NCBI GenBank assembly: GCA_944389555.1
Contig: CALXMU010000003.1
Coordinates: 1-64,000, forward strand
Direction of reading: 5' to 3'
DNA: 64,000 nucleotides
Source: an uncultured Alphaproteobacteria bacterium
GTDB lineage: Bacteria; Pseudomonadota; Alphaproteobacteria; Rs-D84
Part shown: one piece after another, positions 9,352-16,654 of the stretch
Numbering within the stretch: the stretch's first letter is position 1
Layout of the letters: every line of letters starts with the position of its first letter
Notes under the pieces: generated by a model
Seen by the model: only the letters and a program-made list of their open reading frames with translations
Database searches by the model: none
What the model was told of the DNA's origin: nothing
Position numbers and translations under genes: made by a program

Positions 9352-9380
9352 TTGACTTTTTGCATTTTTTGAAACATAAT
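9352..9380 (+). promoter_or_regulatory. Promoter of the rpsP operon
   Basis: TTGACT (9352-9357) and CATAAT (9375-9380) with a 17-nt spacer. A leader of about 140 nt follows before rpsP. Confidence 0.65.
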
Positions 9381-9387
9381 TACCTCG

Positions 9388-9527
9388 CAAATCCCAAAGA
9401 TTGCTATTACAGGTATCCCAGTACGCGGTATGCGTATGGTACATCAACCGGCGAGTATTCGCTCTTGATGATGTTTTTGTTGTGCGATTTATTTGGGTAA
9501 AACAGTTAAAAAATAAGGAGCAAAATT
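9388..9527 (+). promoter_or_regulatory. Structured 5' leader of the rpsP operon
   Basis: The untranslated stretch between the promoter and rpsP can form a two-step hairpin at 9442-9470 (CATCAA/TTGATG enclosing GCGA-GTAT-TCGC). A ribosome site (AAGGAG) precedes the rpsP ATG. The hairpin may serve autogenous control, but this is inference; I do not recognise a known leader family. Confidence 0.4.
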
Positions 9528-9977
9528 ATGGCAACTGTTATCAGATTGGCGCGTTTCGGTGCGAAAAAACGCCCATATTATCATGTCGTTGTTACAGATT
9601 CTCGTAACGCGCGTAATTCCGGTAATATTTTAGAAGTCGTTGGTAAGTATGATCCTATGCTGCCACGTGACAATGCAAATCGTGTTGTTTTGAAAATTGA
9701 CGAAGTAAAATCTTGGTTGGCAAAAGGTGCAAAACCTTCTGATCGAGTTTATAGATTTTTGGCTAATGCTGGTTTGGTAGAAGCACGCAAGGTTCCTAAT
9801 CAGACGAAAAAGAACCAACAATCTGAGAAGACTTTGCAGAAGATTAAAGATAAACAAGATAAATTGGCAAAAATAGCCGAAGAAAAGGCGGCAGCAGAAG
9901 CCGCGGCTAAGGCTGCTGCAGAAGCGCCGGCTGAGGCTCCTGCTGAAGAAAGCGCAACGGAAGCGGTTGCAGAATAA
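9528..9977 (+). CDS. rpsP: 30S ribosomal protein S16 with Ala/Glu-rich tail
   Basis: Residues 1-85 are a canonical S16 (MATVIRLARFGAKKRPYYHVVV, DSRNARNSG, LEVVGKYDP, GAKPSDRVYRFL), a small-subunit assembly protein. The remaining ~60 residues form a Lys/Gln-rich helix followed by low-complexity Ala/Glu/Pro repeats (AAAEAAAKAAAEAPAEAPAEE). Long C-terminal tails occur on S16 in other alphaproteobacteria. It is the first gene of the classical rpsP-rimM-trmD-rplS operon. An AAGGAG ribosome site fixes the start. Confidence 0.97.
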   Translation: MATVIRLARFGAKKRPYYHVVVTDSRNARNSGNILEVVGKYDPMLPRDNANRVVLKIDEVKSWLAKGAKPSDRVYRFLANAGLVEARKVPNQTKKNQQSEKTLQKIKDKQDKLAKIAEEKAAAEAAAKAAAEAPAEAPAEESATEAVAE

Positions 9978-9986
9978 TTTTGCTTT

Positions 9987-10009
9987 TGCCCGGGTTTATA
10001 ACCCGGGCA
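9987..10009 (+). promoter_or_regulatory. Perfect intergenic hairpin between rpsP and rimM
   Basis: A 10-bp perfect stem (TGCCCGGGTT/AACCCGGGCA) with a 3-nt loop, ending 5 nt before the rimM start and lacking a T tract. It may be an RNA-processing or partial-attenuation element that lets ribosomal protein genes be expressed more than rimM. Function is inferred. Confidence 0.6.
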
Positions 10010-10014
10010 TTAAA

Positions 10015-10500
10015 ATGAAAAGTTCGCCAATGGCAAATGTAAAAAAAATCTTAGTTGGAAAAATCGTTGCACCGCAAGGAATTCGTGGCGAGGTACGTGT
10101 TCAAACGTATACACAAACACCATCAGATTTTAAGACTTTGAATGTACATAGCCAAAATTTAAAAGAAGATGCGTTTCATTTTGTTAGGCAATTAAATCCT
10201 ACTTCAAGTGTAATTATTGCAAAAATTGACGGTGTAAACGACCGGAATTCCGCAGAATTACTACGGGGTATAGAACTTTTTATAAATCGTGATGAATTAC
10301 CAGAATTAAAAGACGGAGAATATTACCAGGCAGATTTAATTGGTATGCGGGTTGTTCGTGACGGTATAACTATCGGACGGGTTGACAATATTCAGAATTA
10401 TGGCGCCGGAGATATAATTGAGCTAGATAACGGTGAGATGATCGCCTTTGATAGTGTTGACGTGGACTTAAAGAACGAGACGATTTATCAAAAGGTATAA
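10015..10500 (+). CDS. rimM: Ribosome maturation factor RimM
   Basis: RimM binds S19 and helps mature the 30S 3' domain. The N-terminal beta-barrel (ILVGKIVAPQGIRGEVRVQTYT) and the C-terminal PRC-barrel (EYYQADLIGMRVV...GRVDNIQNYGAGDIIEL) are both present; length about 161 aa is normal. The start is uncertain: ATG 10015 or ATG 10030 (MANVKKILV), neither with a clear Shine-Dalgarno. A TTG at 9967 would overlap rpsP. Translation may depend on coupling or on the hairpin immediately upstream. Confidence 0.92.
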   Translation: MKSSPMANVKKILVGKIVAPQGIRGEVRVQTYTQTPSDFKTLNVHSQNLKEDAFHFVRQLNPTSSVIIAKIDGVNDRNSAELLRGIELFINRDELPELKDGEYYQADLIGMRVVRDGITIGRVDNIQNYGAGDIIELDNGEMIAFDSVDVDLKNETIYQKV

Positions 10501-10503
10501 AAT

Positions 10504-10857
10504 ATGCCAAAGAAAATGCAAATCACGTATAAAACATTTGTTCTAGAAAAAGAAGAAAGCGTTTTTGTGCCGAAGCCTCCAGTCGTAAGAAAAGCGGAAG
10601 AAGGAGTTTTTAGGTATTGTTCCTGCGTACATGTTTGCCCGCAATTTCTAAGCTATCCTGTAGATAGATGGGGACGCAGAATAATACCAGAAAACGCAAG
10701 GTGTCCTTATGTAAAATCACCCTATGTAAAGCAAAAAAATACGTTGATGTATTGTGCCGGAGATTTTGTATATATGGGGCATTTGGGAAAGATTACAACT
10801 CGTACTCGGGGTATGAATCATTTATATAAATTATATACCTGTACCAGGGAACGTTAA
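10504..10857 (+). CDS. Unknown small Cys-containing protein inserted between rimM and trmD
   Basis: A 117-residue protein, starting 3 nt after the rimM stop with AAAGG upstream and ending 3 nt before trmD, so clearly part of the operon. Five cysteines include a CSCVHVC cluster near residue 39-45, then C67, C84 and C113, and the protein is basic and rich in Tyr and Arg. The cluster could bind metal or nucleic acid, but I recognise no family. The usual gene order in bacteria has rimM directly followed by trmD, so this gene is an accessory insertion. No signal peptide. Confidence 0.8.
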   Translation: MPKKMQITYKTFVLEKEESVFVPKPPVVRKAEEGVFRYCSCVHVCPQFLSYPVDRWGRRIIPENARCPYVKSPYVKQKNTLMYCAGDFVYMGHLGKITTRTRGMNHLYKLYTCTRER

Positions 10858-10860
10858 GTT

Positions 10861-11541
10861 ATGCATTTTAATATATTGACTATTTTCCCAGAAATGTTTC
10901 CAGGCACACTTGGTGCCGGGGTGGTTGGTCGTGCGTTAGATAAAGATATTTGGTCGTATGATGTCATAAACATTCGTGATTTTGCGCATGATAATTACGG
11001 CAGCGTTGATGACGAACAGTTCGGTGGCGGTGTCGGTCAAGTTATGCGACCGGATGTTCTTGGTGACGCATTAGATTCTATTAAAGAACGGGGTAAAATA
11101 ATATATTTTTCACCTCGTGGTAAACAGCTGACGCAAAAATTAGTGCGTGAGTTTGCAAGCGATGAAAAGGCAAATTATACCCTGCTCTGTGGTCGCTATG
11201 AAGGAATAGATCAACGTATTATAGATGAGTATGATATAATGGAGCTGTCCATTGGGGATTACATACTGTCTGGTGGAGAAATTGCCGCGCAGGTTTTTGT
11301 TGACAGCGTGGTTCGCGTGATGGATAATGTATTGGGTGGTGGTAACGAAGCCACTGCTAATGAAAGTTTCGAAATCGGGGGGTTGGAATGGCCGTTATAT
11401 ACCCGCCCGTCGGCATGGCGTGGACACAAAGTCCCAGAAGTCCTGCTGTCCGGTCATCACGGCAATATAGAAAGATGGCGGAAACAACAATCGGACGAAA
11501 TAACAAAGAAACGTCGTCCGGATTTAATAAAGGAAAACTAA
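10861..11541 (+). CDS. trmD: tRNA (guanine-37-N1)-methyltransferase
   Basis: TrmD makes m1G37 next to the anticodon and prevents +1 frameshifting. The 226-residue product has the [14 protein letters not shown]-terminus, the [14 protein letters not shown] loop, and the trefoil-knot SAM site ([25 protein letters not shown]), followed by the tRNA-binding C-terminal domain ([21 protein letters not shown]). Length and motif order are normal. It is the fourth gene of the rpsP operon, with rplS one base downstream. Confidence 0.97.
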   Translation: MHFNILTIFPEMFPGTLGAGVVGRALDKDIWSYDVINIRDFAHDNYGSVDDEQFGGGVGQVMRPDVLGDALDSIKERGKIIYFSPRGKQLTQKLVREFASDEKANYTLLCGRYEGIDQRIIDEYDIMELSIGDYILSGGEIAAQVFVDSVVRVMDNVLGGGNEATANESFEIGGLEWPLYTRPSAWRGHKVPEVLLSGHHGNIERWRKQQSDEITKKRRPDLIKEN

Positions 11542-11542
11542 A

Positions 11543-11935
11543 ATGAGCATTATTAAAAAAATTGAAGCTGCTCAAGTTGAAAAATTAAAGGGCAGCAAGA
11601 AAATCCCGGCTTTTAAGGCTGGTGATACCGTCAAAGTACACGTAAAAATTAAAGATGGTGACAAATTCCGTATTCAGGTTTTTGAAGGCGTTGTAATTGC
11701 ACGTGACGGTGGCGAAGGAAATAATGCATCCTTTACAGTACGTCGTGAATCTTATGGGGTTGGCGTAGAACGTAAATTCCCATTGTATAGCCCTGCGATT
11801 GAAAAAATCGAAAAGGTTCGTACAGGTAAGGTTCGTCGTGCTAAATTATTCTTCCTGCGCGGGTTGTCTGGCAAAAAAGCGCGTATTGTCGAAGATTTGT
11901 CAGCTGCTGCTGCAGAAAAGAAAGCAGACAAATAA
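11543..11935 (+). CDS. rplS: 50S ribosomal protein L19
   Basis: A 130-residue L19 with the standard core: [54 protein letters not shown] and [20 protein letters not shown]19 sits at the subunit interface. AAGGA precedes the ATG. It is the last gene of the operon and is closed by a terminator at 11958-11981. Confidence 0.97.
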   Translation: MSIIKKIEAAQVEKLKGSKKIPAFKAGDTVKVHVKIKDGDKFRIQVFEGVVIARDGGEGNNASFTVRRESYGVGVERKFPLYSPAIEKIEKVRTGKVRRAKLFFLRGLSGKKARIVEDLSAAAAEKKADK

Positions 11936-11957
11936 TATCTTATTGTGTATAATAAAA

Positions 11958-11981
11958 GACCCGCTTTTCGGCGGGTTTTTT
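11958..11981 (+). terminator. Terminator of the rpsP-rplS operon
   Basis: GACCCGC-TTTTC-GGCGGGTTTTTT. Confidence 0.9.
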
Positions 11982-11983
11982 GT

Positions 11984-12508
11984 TTAATAAGAATAACTAC
12001 GAGAACGTGAGATATATGGATTTATTAGTAAAACCGGTTTATAACCCGTTTTCTCTACCGATACATTTATACATTGCTGATGGTCTAAGAAGTCATAGTC
12101 TTGAATATGTATATGACCGTGATAATTTACTATTGGTGGGTTGTTACCGAATTCAGGTAGAGGCTCATGAGATAATAATATATAATTTTCCGCGTCATAA
12201 ATTGGATGTGAAAATACCTTGTCAAAGCCGCAAGACAACCACCATGTTTCAGAATGGTTCCTATCATGATTGCCCATAATAAGGTATTTACGACCGCGCA
12301 TACGGCTTAAGATATTAAAAACTTTATCCTTTGTTGCACCATACATTACATCGCCCAACCAATAACAGACATCATGCTTTTTTATAATCATATTGTAATT
12401 GTATATGAGTGTTTTGTTCATTTCATATATGTCCGCAAAAGGACGATGACAATTTTTAATGATGTTCTCTGAATAAAAGTGAGGGTCCGAAAATACATAA
12501 GTTGCCAT
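11984..12508 (-). CDS. Calcineurin-like metallophosphoesterase
   Basis: A 174-residue cytosolic phosphoesterase with the dimetal motifs DPH (8-10), GD (YWLGDVMYG), GNHD (MGNHDRN), H (LLSHEP) and GHIH (YHGHIHIQ). This short form resembles the YfcE/phage-type phosphoesterases; the substrate is unknown. GAGG lies upstream of ATG 12508. It follows the AbiEii-like gene on the same strand after 21 nt, so the two are probably co-transcribed. No terminator is evident at its 3' end other than the hairpin shared with rplS. Confidence 0.85.
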   Translation of the reverse strand: MATYVFSDPHFYSENIIKNCHRPFADIYEMNKTLIYNYNMIIKKHDVCYWLGDVMYGATKDKVFNILSRMRGRKYLIMGNHDRNHSETWWLSCGFDKVFSHPIYDAENYILLSHEPLPEFGNNPPIVNYHGHIHIQDYDFLDHQQCINVSVEKTGYKPVLLINPYISRSRSYSY

Positions 12509-12529
12509 AATAATTACCTCTTTATTACT

Positions 12530-13468
12530 TTATAGTGTTTTCAGCCTTTGATTCAGACAGCAGAGAGATTTTATAATCGTGTTCCAGTCGTTTTGTGGGC
12601 AAAGAAATTTATTGCTCATTTGAACATAATCTTTGCCGAGTTTTTCAAGTGCTTCTGCGTCTGGTAATAGTTGTATGTCGCTCATGCTGTTTAATGCAGG
12701 TATACACTTTTTGGTATATTTTGCCTGATGTTTTTCTATGTCAAACAGCATGTGTTTGCTTTTTGTTAAATCAACGCAGTTTAGATCATATAACCGCGAC
12801 ACATCATAATAATGTCGCGAGAAGAAAGAACCGCTTTTGGGACGTTTTGCTACTGTGTTTGAGTGTAACGCATATACTTTATCCCAAAAAGTATTCTCGT
12901 ACCTAACCGTTGGAATGTCGCCTAGCGACTGATTTATTGAATACGGAACAACAGATGTGTATTGTATGGAATCCGCTGGATATCTTCGCGGTATTATTTC
13001 TATACAAAGATGCCCAAGATTTGAACAGAATTCCGATTTATACATCAGATGAAGTGTCGGTGAAGTCATAAAAAGTTCTGTGTTTGCAAAACCTCGCCAG
13101 TCACAATCTGTAAGTATTAAGAACTGTTGGTTTTTATTTATAATTTCATTTATGCGCTGCTTTAATTCTGTAAATACCTTTGCGTTAAAACGTTTTCTAA
13201 ACTTTTCTAGTTGCTTGTTGGAATGGACGTCTGGTATATCAATGTCCGCAAAGTCTGTACAGACTAAATCAATGTCTTGACCTATACGCATGCTTAACTG
13301 ATAAGACTTCGATAAAGAAGCACCTCCCGCGAATAACATGTTGTCGGCCATATAAGAATCATTAAAAAGTTTATCCAATACGACACATTCTAAATAGTCC
13401 TTTTCAGCCATTTCTGGTTCCTTGGCTTGGCGTAGGATTTTATATGTGCCACTGCTAATTTTTACCAT
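12530..13468 (-). CDS. AbiEii/AbiGii-like nucleotidyltransferase
   Basis: A 312-residue protein with the signatures of the AbiEii toxin nucleotidyltransferase family (type IV toxin-antitoxin, phage abortive infection): EKDYLECVVLDKLF, LFAGGASLSKSY (GG.SL.K) and RIGQDIDLV with the paired aspartates Asp65 and Asp67, then FWDKVYALH and FSRHYYDVSRL. The usual SEDIDL is GQDIDL here. The cognate AbiEi antitoxin gene, normally upstream in the same operon, is not seen. The start shows no Shine-Dalgarno; the promoter places the transcript start close to the ATG. The phosphoesterase gene follows. Confidence 0.82.
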   Translation of the reverse strand: MVKISSGTYKILRQAKEPEMAEKDYLECVVLDKLFNDSYMADNMLFAGGASLSKSYQLSMRIGQDIDLVCTDFADIDIPDVHSNKQLEKFRKRFNAKVFTELKQRINEIINKNQQFLILTDCDWRGFANTELFMTSPTLHLMYKSEFCSNLGHLCIEIIPRRYPADSIQYTSVVPYSINQSLGDIPTVRYENTFWDKVYALHSNTVAKRPKSGSFFSRHYYDVSRLYDLNCVDLTKSKHMLFDIEKHQAKYTKKCIPALNSMSDIQLLPDAEALEKLGKDYVQMSNKFLCPQNDWNTIIKSLCCLNQRLKTL

Positions 13469-13474
13469 GGTTTA

Positions 13475-13502
13475 AGTATTGCACATAATTATAATTTGTC
13501 AA
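13475..13502 (-). promoter_or_regulatory. Promoter of the AbiEii-like gene
   Basis: On the minus strand TTGACA (13502-13497), 16-nt spacer, AATACT (13480-13475), then only 6 nt to the ATG at 13468. This implies a leaderless mRNA. Confidence 0.5.
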
Positions 13503-13531
13503 TACCTTTTTAAGTTGGGTAATTTAATAAT

Positions 13532-13560
13532 TTGACTTTGGTGTGGTGCAACTGTAATAT
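13532..13560 (+). promoter_or_regulatory. Promoter of the DUF2155 gene
   Basis: TTGACT (13532-13537), 17-nt spacer, TAATAT (13555-13560), then 7 nt to the ATG at 13568. No Shine-Dalgarno; a leaderless mRNA is predicted. Confidence 0.6.
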
Positions 13561-13567
13561 ACGAAAT

Positions 13568-13930
13568 ATGAAAAAAATATGTTCTTTGATTTTATTTAGT
13601 CTTTTTGCGGCGTCTTTTTTACCAAATGCTGCTGATGCTTACATAGATCGTAAAAATGCGGTAGTGCGTATTATGAATAAAGCCGCTGGTAAAGTACAGA
13701 CGGTTACCCTGCCCGTCGGTAAAAATGCACAATTTGAAAAATTAAATATGGTTGTGCGTTCTTGTAAACAAACCGACCCTTTTGATGCGGAAGATTTTTA
13801 TATGTTCATTGAGGTGGAAACCGATACAGACGGTAAAATTTTTAGCGGATGGATGAGTGCAAACGAACCTGGCGACAACCCGTTACAAAACGCAGATTAT
13901 GATTTATGGCTTGTACGTTGTGAGCAATAA
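13568..13930 (+). CDS. DUF2155 family secreted protein
   Basis: A 120-residue protein with a cleavable signal peptide (MKKICSLILFSLFAASFLPNAADA) and a DUF2155 domain: AVVRIMNKAAGKVQTVTLPVG, LNMVVRSC, AFLEI-like MFIEVETD, FSGWMSANEPG and YDLWLVRC. The two cysteines may be disulfide-linked. The family is almost confined to Alphaproteobacteria and its role is unknown. ATG 13568 was chosen because the signal peptide begins there and the promoter -10 lies 7 nt upstream; a longer in-frame start at 13532 lies inside the promoter. It leads a cluster running to tsaD. Confidence 0.85.
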   Translation: MKKICSLILFSLFAASFLPNAADAYIDRKNAVVRIMNKAAGKVQTVTLPVGKNAQFEKLNMVVRSCKQTDPFDAEDFYMFIEVETDTDGKIFSGWMSANEPGDNPLQNADYDLWLVRCEQ

Positions 13931-13947
13931 TATATTTGGAGGGTCAA

Positions 13948-14253
13948 ATGAAATTTATAAAAAAATATTTGAAATTTATTATAGGTATCGCTGTTTTGGT
14001 TTTGGCCATTATTGTTTTTGCTTTTGCAATGAGGACAAGCGACTTAGAAAATAGTAATCTAAAAAAATGGCGTAGCGCCGATTTAACGAGACGAACTGCG
14101 GCAGCTCAGATATTATCTGCATCTGACGAAAATTTAGACTTATTGGTTCAATGCGTAGATAAGATTGCGACCTTGCCGGAATCTGGTGATATGGCTGTCA
14201 GAGATGCTGTGGCGTTATGTTATACTGGAATACAGGTAAATCAAAATAACTAA
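13948..14253 (+). CDS. Small single-pass membrane protein
   Basis: A 101-residue protein with a strong membrane helix at about residues 10-29 (FIIGIAVLVLAIIVFAFAM) and a soluble C-terminal part rich in Ala, Asp and Leu. GGAGG 7 nt upstream fixes ATG 13948. The soluble part (RRTAAAQILSASDENLDLLVQCVDKIATL) looks all-helical. No family recognised. It lies 17 nt after the DUF2155 gene and 8 nt before the DUF1460 gene, so it belongs to the same unit. Confidence 0.75.
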   Translation: MKFIKKYLKFIIGIAVLVLAIIVFAFAMRTSDLENSNLKKWRSADLTRRTAAAQILSASDENLDLLVQCVDKIATLPESGDMAVRDAVALCYTGIQVNQNN

Positions 14254-14261
14254 TCTGTGAA

Positions 14262-14951
14262 ATGAAGTGGCTTACAATACTGCTTGCATTGGCTGGATGT
14301 TGCACTAATTCGTATAACAATGATATCGGGCGTGAATATTTAGGTGTTAAATACATTGCAGATCCTCTTGGTGAAGAAACAGCGCCAGATTTAGATCCGT
14401 TAATTAGAACAGATGCTTTTGATTGCACAACTTTTGTAGAAACTGTGTTAGCCGATGGTAATGTAGATTCCCTTACAAAAATAAGGTATAAAGACGGGAA
14501 AATTGGTTTCTTAAACAGAAATCATTTTATTGAAACCGATTGGCTGCAAAATAACTCAGAATTGGTAGAGAATGTAAGTTCAATATATGGACAAACATCA
14601 ATTCGTGAAGTTACTATAGATAAGCAAAACTGGTTAAAGAAAGTACACAATATAGAGGCGTCTTTTAATCCGCAGACCGTATACTTAGAATATATACCAT
14701 ATAAGAATATACAGACATTTAGTTTATCGTTTCCAATGATTGTACTATTTATTACTGGAAAATCAGAAAAAAGTGATAAAATAGGTACAGATTTAGCGGT
14801 TGTACATATGGGGCTTTTGTTGCCTAATGGGATTTTGCGGCACGCTTCATCGCAGTTTGGACGCGTAATAGATGTTGATTTTTACGATTATGCTTTACAG
14901 CGCGCTCAAAATAAAAATAATATAGGAATAGCATTGGTGAAAATAAAATGA
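14262..14951 (+). CDS. DUF1460 (NlpC/P60-superfamily) lipoprotein amidase-like
   Basis: A 229-residue protein with an N-terminal lipobox (LLALAGC) and DUF1460 motifs: YLGVKYIADPLGE, FDCTTFVETVLA with the likely catalytic Cys, NHFIETDW, VHMGLLL with the likely catalytic His, and LRHASSQFGRV. Structures of this family show a papain-like fold linked to cell-wall amidase activity, so I infer a membrane-tethered murein or amide hydrolase. Its TGA overlaps the ATG of tsaD (ATGA), implying translational coupling. Confidence 0.82.
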   Translation: MKWLTILLALAGCCTNSYNNDIGREYLGVKYIADPLGEETAPDLDPLIRTDAFDCTTFVETVLADGNVDSLTKIRYKDGKIGFLNRNHFIETDWLQNNSELVENVSSIYGQTSIREVTIDKQNWLKKVHNIEASFNPQTVYLEYIPYKNIQTFSLSFPMIVLFITGKSEKSDKIGTDLAVVHMGLLLPNGILRHASSQFGRVIDVDFYDYALQRAQNKNNIGIALVKIK

Positions 14952-16081
14952 GCGAAGATAAAATAATTCAAATGAATATGGGAAGTTTATCCGGCGACGT
15001 CCATGATGAAGCCGACAGTTCTAAACCTATATTGTGTTTAGGTATAGAATCTTCTTGTGATGAAACGTCTGCAGCGCTGGTAGATTCTGATCGTAATATC
15101 TTATCTCATATAATTTATTCTCAAATTCCAGAGCATCAAAAATATGGTGGGGTTGTACCAGAATTGGCGGCACGTGCACATATCTTGGCGATAGATGATG
15201 TTATTCATAAAACTTTATCCGCCGCAGGAAAAACGATAGAAGATGTAGACGTTATCGCTGCAACAGCAGGACCAGGGTTGATTGGGGGCGTTCTTATCGG
15301 ATGGATGGCTGCAACAGGTATGGCGCAGGCAGCTGGCAAACCCTTAGTCGCTGTAAATCATCTAGAGGGACATGCTCTTGTTCCTCGCTTGCACTCGGCA
15401 TCGGCTAATGGTGCAGATGGTGTAACCAGTATAGATTTTCCTTATTTATTGATGTTGGCGTCTGGCGGCCATTGTCAAATATTGTTAGTACGTGGTGTGG
15501 GACAATATGAAATGATAGGTCAAACACTTGATGATAGTGCCGGAGAAGCCTTTGATAAGGTCGCTAAAATGTTGGGGTTGGGCTATCCTGGCGGACCTGT
15601 TGTTGATAAACGTGCTTCGGCAGGAAATCCGAAAGTGTTTAGATTCCCACGACCTTTGTGTGACAAACCGGGATGCGACTTTTCTTTTAGCGGTATAAAA
15701 ACAGCGGCTCGCACATTTTTATCTAAGGTTGAACAGCCCTATTCTGACGAATTCATAAATGATTTTTGCGCATCTTTTCAAGCCGCAGTTGTGGATTGCA
15801 TTATAGACAGATTATCAAATGCGTTTAATGACAAGCGCGTCATTAACGCAGCACCAAAAACTTTAGTGGTTGCAGGCGGCGTTGCGAAGAACAGCGCCAT
15901 TCGCAGTGCAATGGAAGAATTGGCAAAAAAACGCAATGTTGTATTTGCCGCCCCACCGATGAATTTGTGTACAGATAATGGTGCTATGATTGCATGGGCA
16001 GGATTAGAAAATTATAAAATCGGGCATATTGTAAAAGAACCTGTCGCACCACGACCACGTTGGCCATTGACAGAATTATAA
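14948..16081 (+). CDS. tsaD: tRNA N6-threonylcarbamoyladenosine synthase TsaD
   Basis: TsaD transfers the threonylcarbamoyl group to A37 of ANN-decoding tRNAs, working with TsaB and TsaE. The 377-residue product has the ASKHA-fold motifs ILCLGIESSCDETSAA, the iron-binding HLEGH (H138, H142), LLMLASGGHCQILLV, GEAFDKVAKMLGLGYPGGP, FSFSGIKTA and VVAGGVAKNSAIR. About 27 residues precede the usual family N-terminus, so an internal start is conceivable, but ATG 14948 is coupled to the preceding stop. The partner tsaB is at 47147-47689. Confidence 0.96.
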   Translation: MSEDKIIQMNMGSLSGDVHDEADSSKPILCLGIESSCDETSAALVDSDRNILSHIIYSQIPEHQKYGGVVPELAARAHILAIDDVIHKTLSAAGKTIEDVDVIAATAGPGLIGGVLIGWMAATGMAQAAGKPLVAVNHLEGHALVPRLHSASANGADGVTSIDFPYLLMLASGGHCQILLVRGVGQYEMIGQTLDDSAGEAFDKVAKMLGLGYPGGPVVDKRASAGNPKVFRFPRPLCDKPGCDFSFSGIKTAARTFLSKVEQPYSDEFINDFCASFQAAVVDCIIDRLSNAFNDKRVINAAPKTLVVAGGVAKNSAIRSAMEELAKKRNVVFAAPPMNLCTDNGAMIAWAGLENYKIGHIVKEPVAPRPRWPLTEL

Positions 16082-16102
16082 AAATACTGTTTCATATAAA
16101 AT

Positions 16103-16651
16103 ATGGTGAACAAAAAGAAACTTTATGACGAGGCAACAGAAAAACTGGTTAAGCAGGTAGAAACAATGTACCTGCCTGCGGAATTTCAAACTAAATACGA
16201 TTTAACAGAAATAGTTCGGCGTTTCCGCGAAACCTTTAAAAATCCAAGCCTGCGAAGACTTGTTTTGAACCCAAAATATGAAAAAGAACGTGTGCATAAC
16301 GCACGTTTTTCTGCGGGCTTCTGCGGAATTGCTAGTTATACGTGGAATCATTTGTTTCGTATGCCGGACAGAACAGAGATATGGCGCTTAAAGCAATATT
16401 CTGGAAACAAAACAATATATGGATTATCCGATCATGTATGGCTAGAAAATAAATTTGATGGTTCTATTTTAGATTTGGCTTTTGACCAATCAATAGATGA
16501 AGAAGGAACTTTTGTAGAAATTCCGTATTTTTTGGGGGAAACTGCCGATAGTAATTTTGACTTTAAGCGCGCATTTCTTTTCGCAAAGCGTATGAATATA
16601 GACCTTGAAAACATAGTCTTTATAAATATGCTTATGAATCAGAAAATATAA
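16103..16651 (+). CDS. Hypothetical protein with papain-like Cys/His/Asp arrangement
   Basis: A 182-residue cytosolic protein (no signal peptide). It contains FCGIASYTWNHLF, DHVWLENKFDG and ILDLAFDQS, a Cys-His-Asp order and local context reminiscent of transglutaminase/papain-like hydrolases, where Cys starts a helix and His and Asp sit on strands. This is motif-level inference only. The start has no strong ribosome site and lies 21 nt after tsaD, so it may be co-transcribed. It ends tail-to-tail with the kinase-like gene, 3 nt apart. Confidence 0.7.
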   Translation: MVNKKKLYDEATEKLVKQVETMYLPAEFQTKYDLTEIVRRFRETFKNPSLRRLVLNPKYEKERVHNARFSAGFCGIASYTWNHLFRMPDRTEIWRLKQYSGNKTIYGLSDHVWLENKFDGSILDLAFDQSIDEEGTFVEIPYFLGETADSNFDFKRAFLFAKRMNIDLENIVFINMLMNQKI

Positions 16652-16654
16652 TGT

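Noticed and set aside
9276-9500. Open frame on + strand antisense to the lipoprotein gene and across the rpsP promoter
   Set aside because: It crosses a strong promoter and overlaps the lipoprotein gene; no family match; treated as a shadow.
13488-13493. TATAAT on the minus strand upstream of the AbiEii-like gene
   Set aside because: It is only 3 nt downstream of the perfect TTGACA; the AATACT at the proper 16-nt spacing is preferred.
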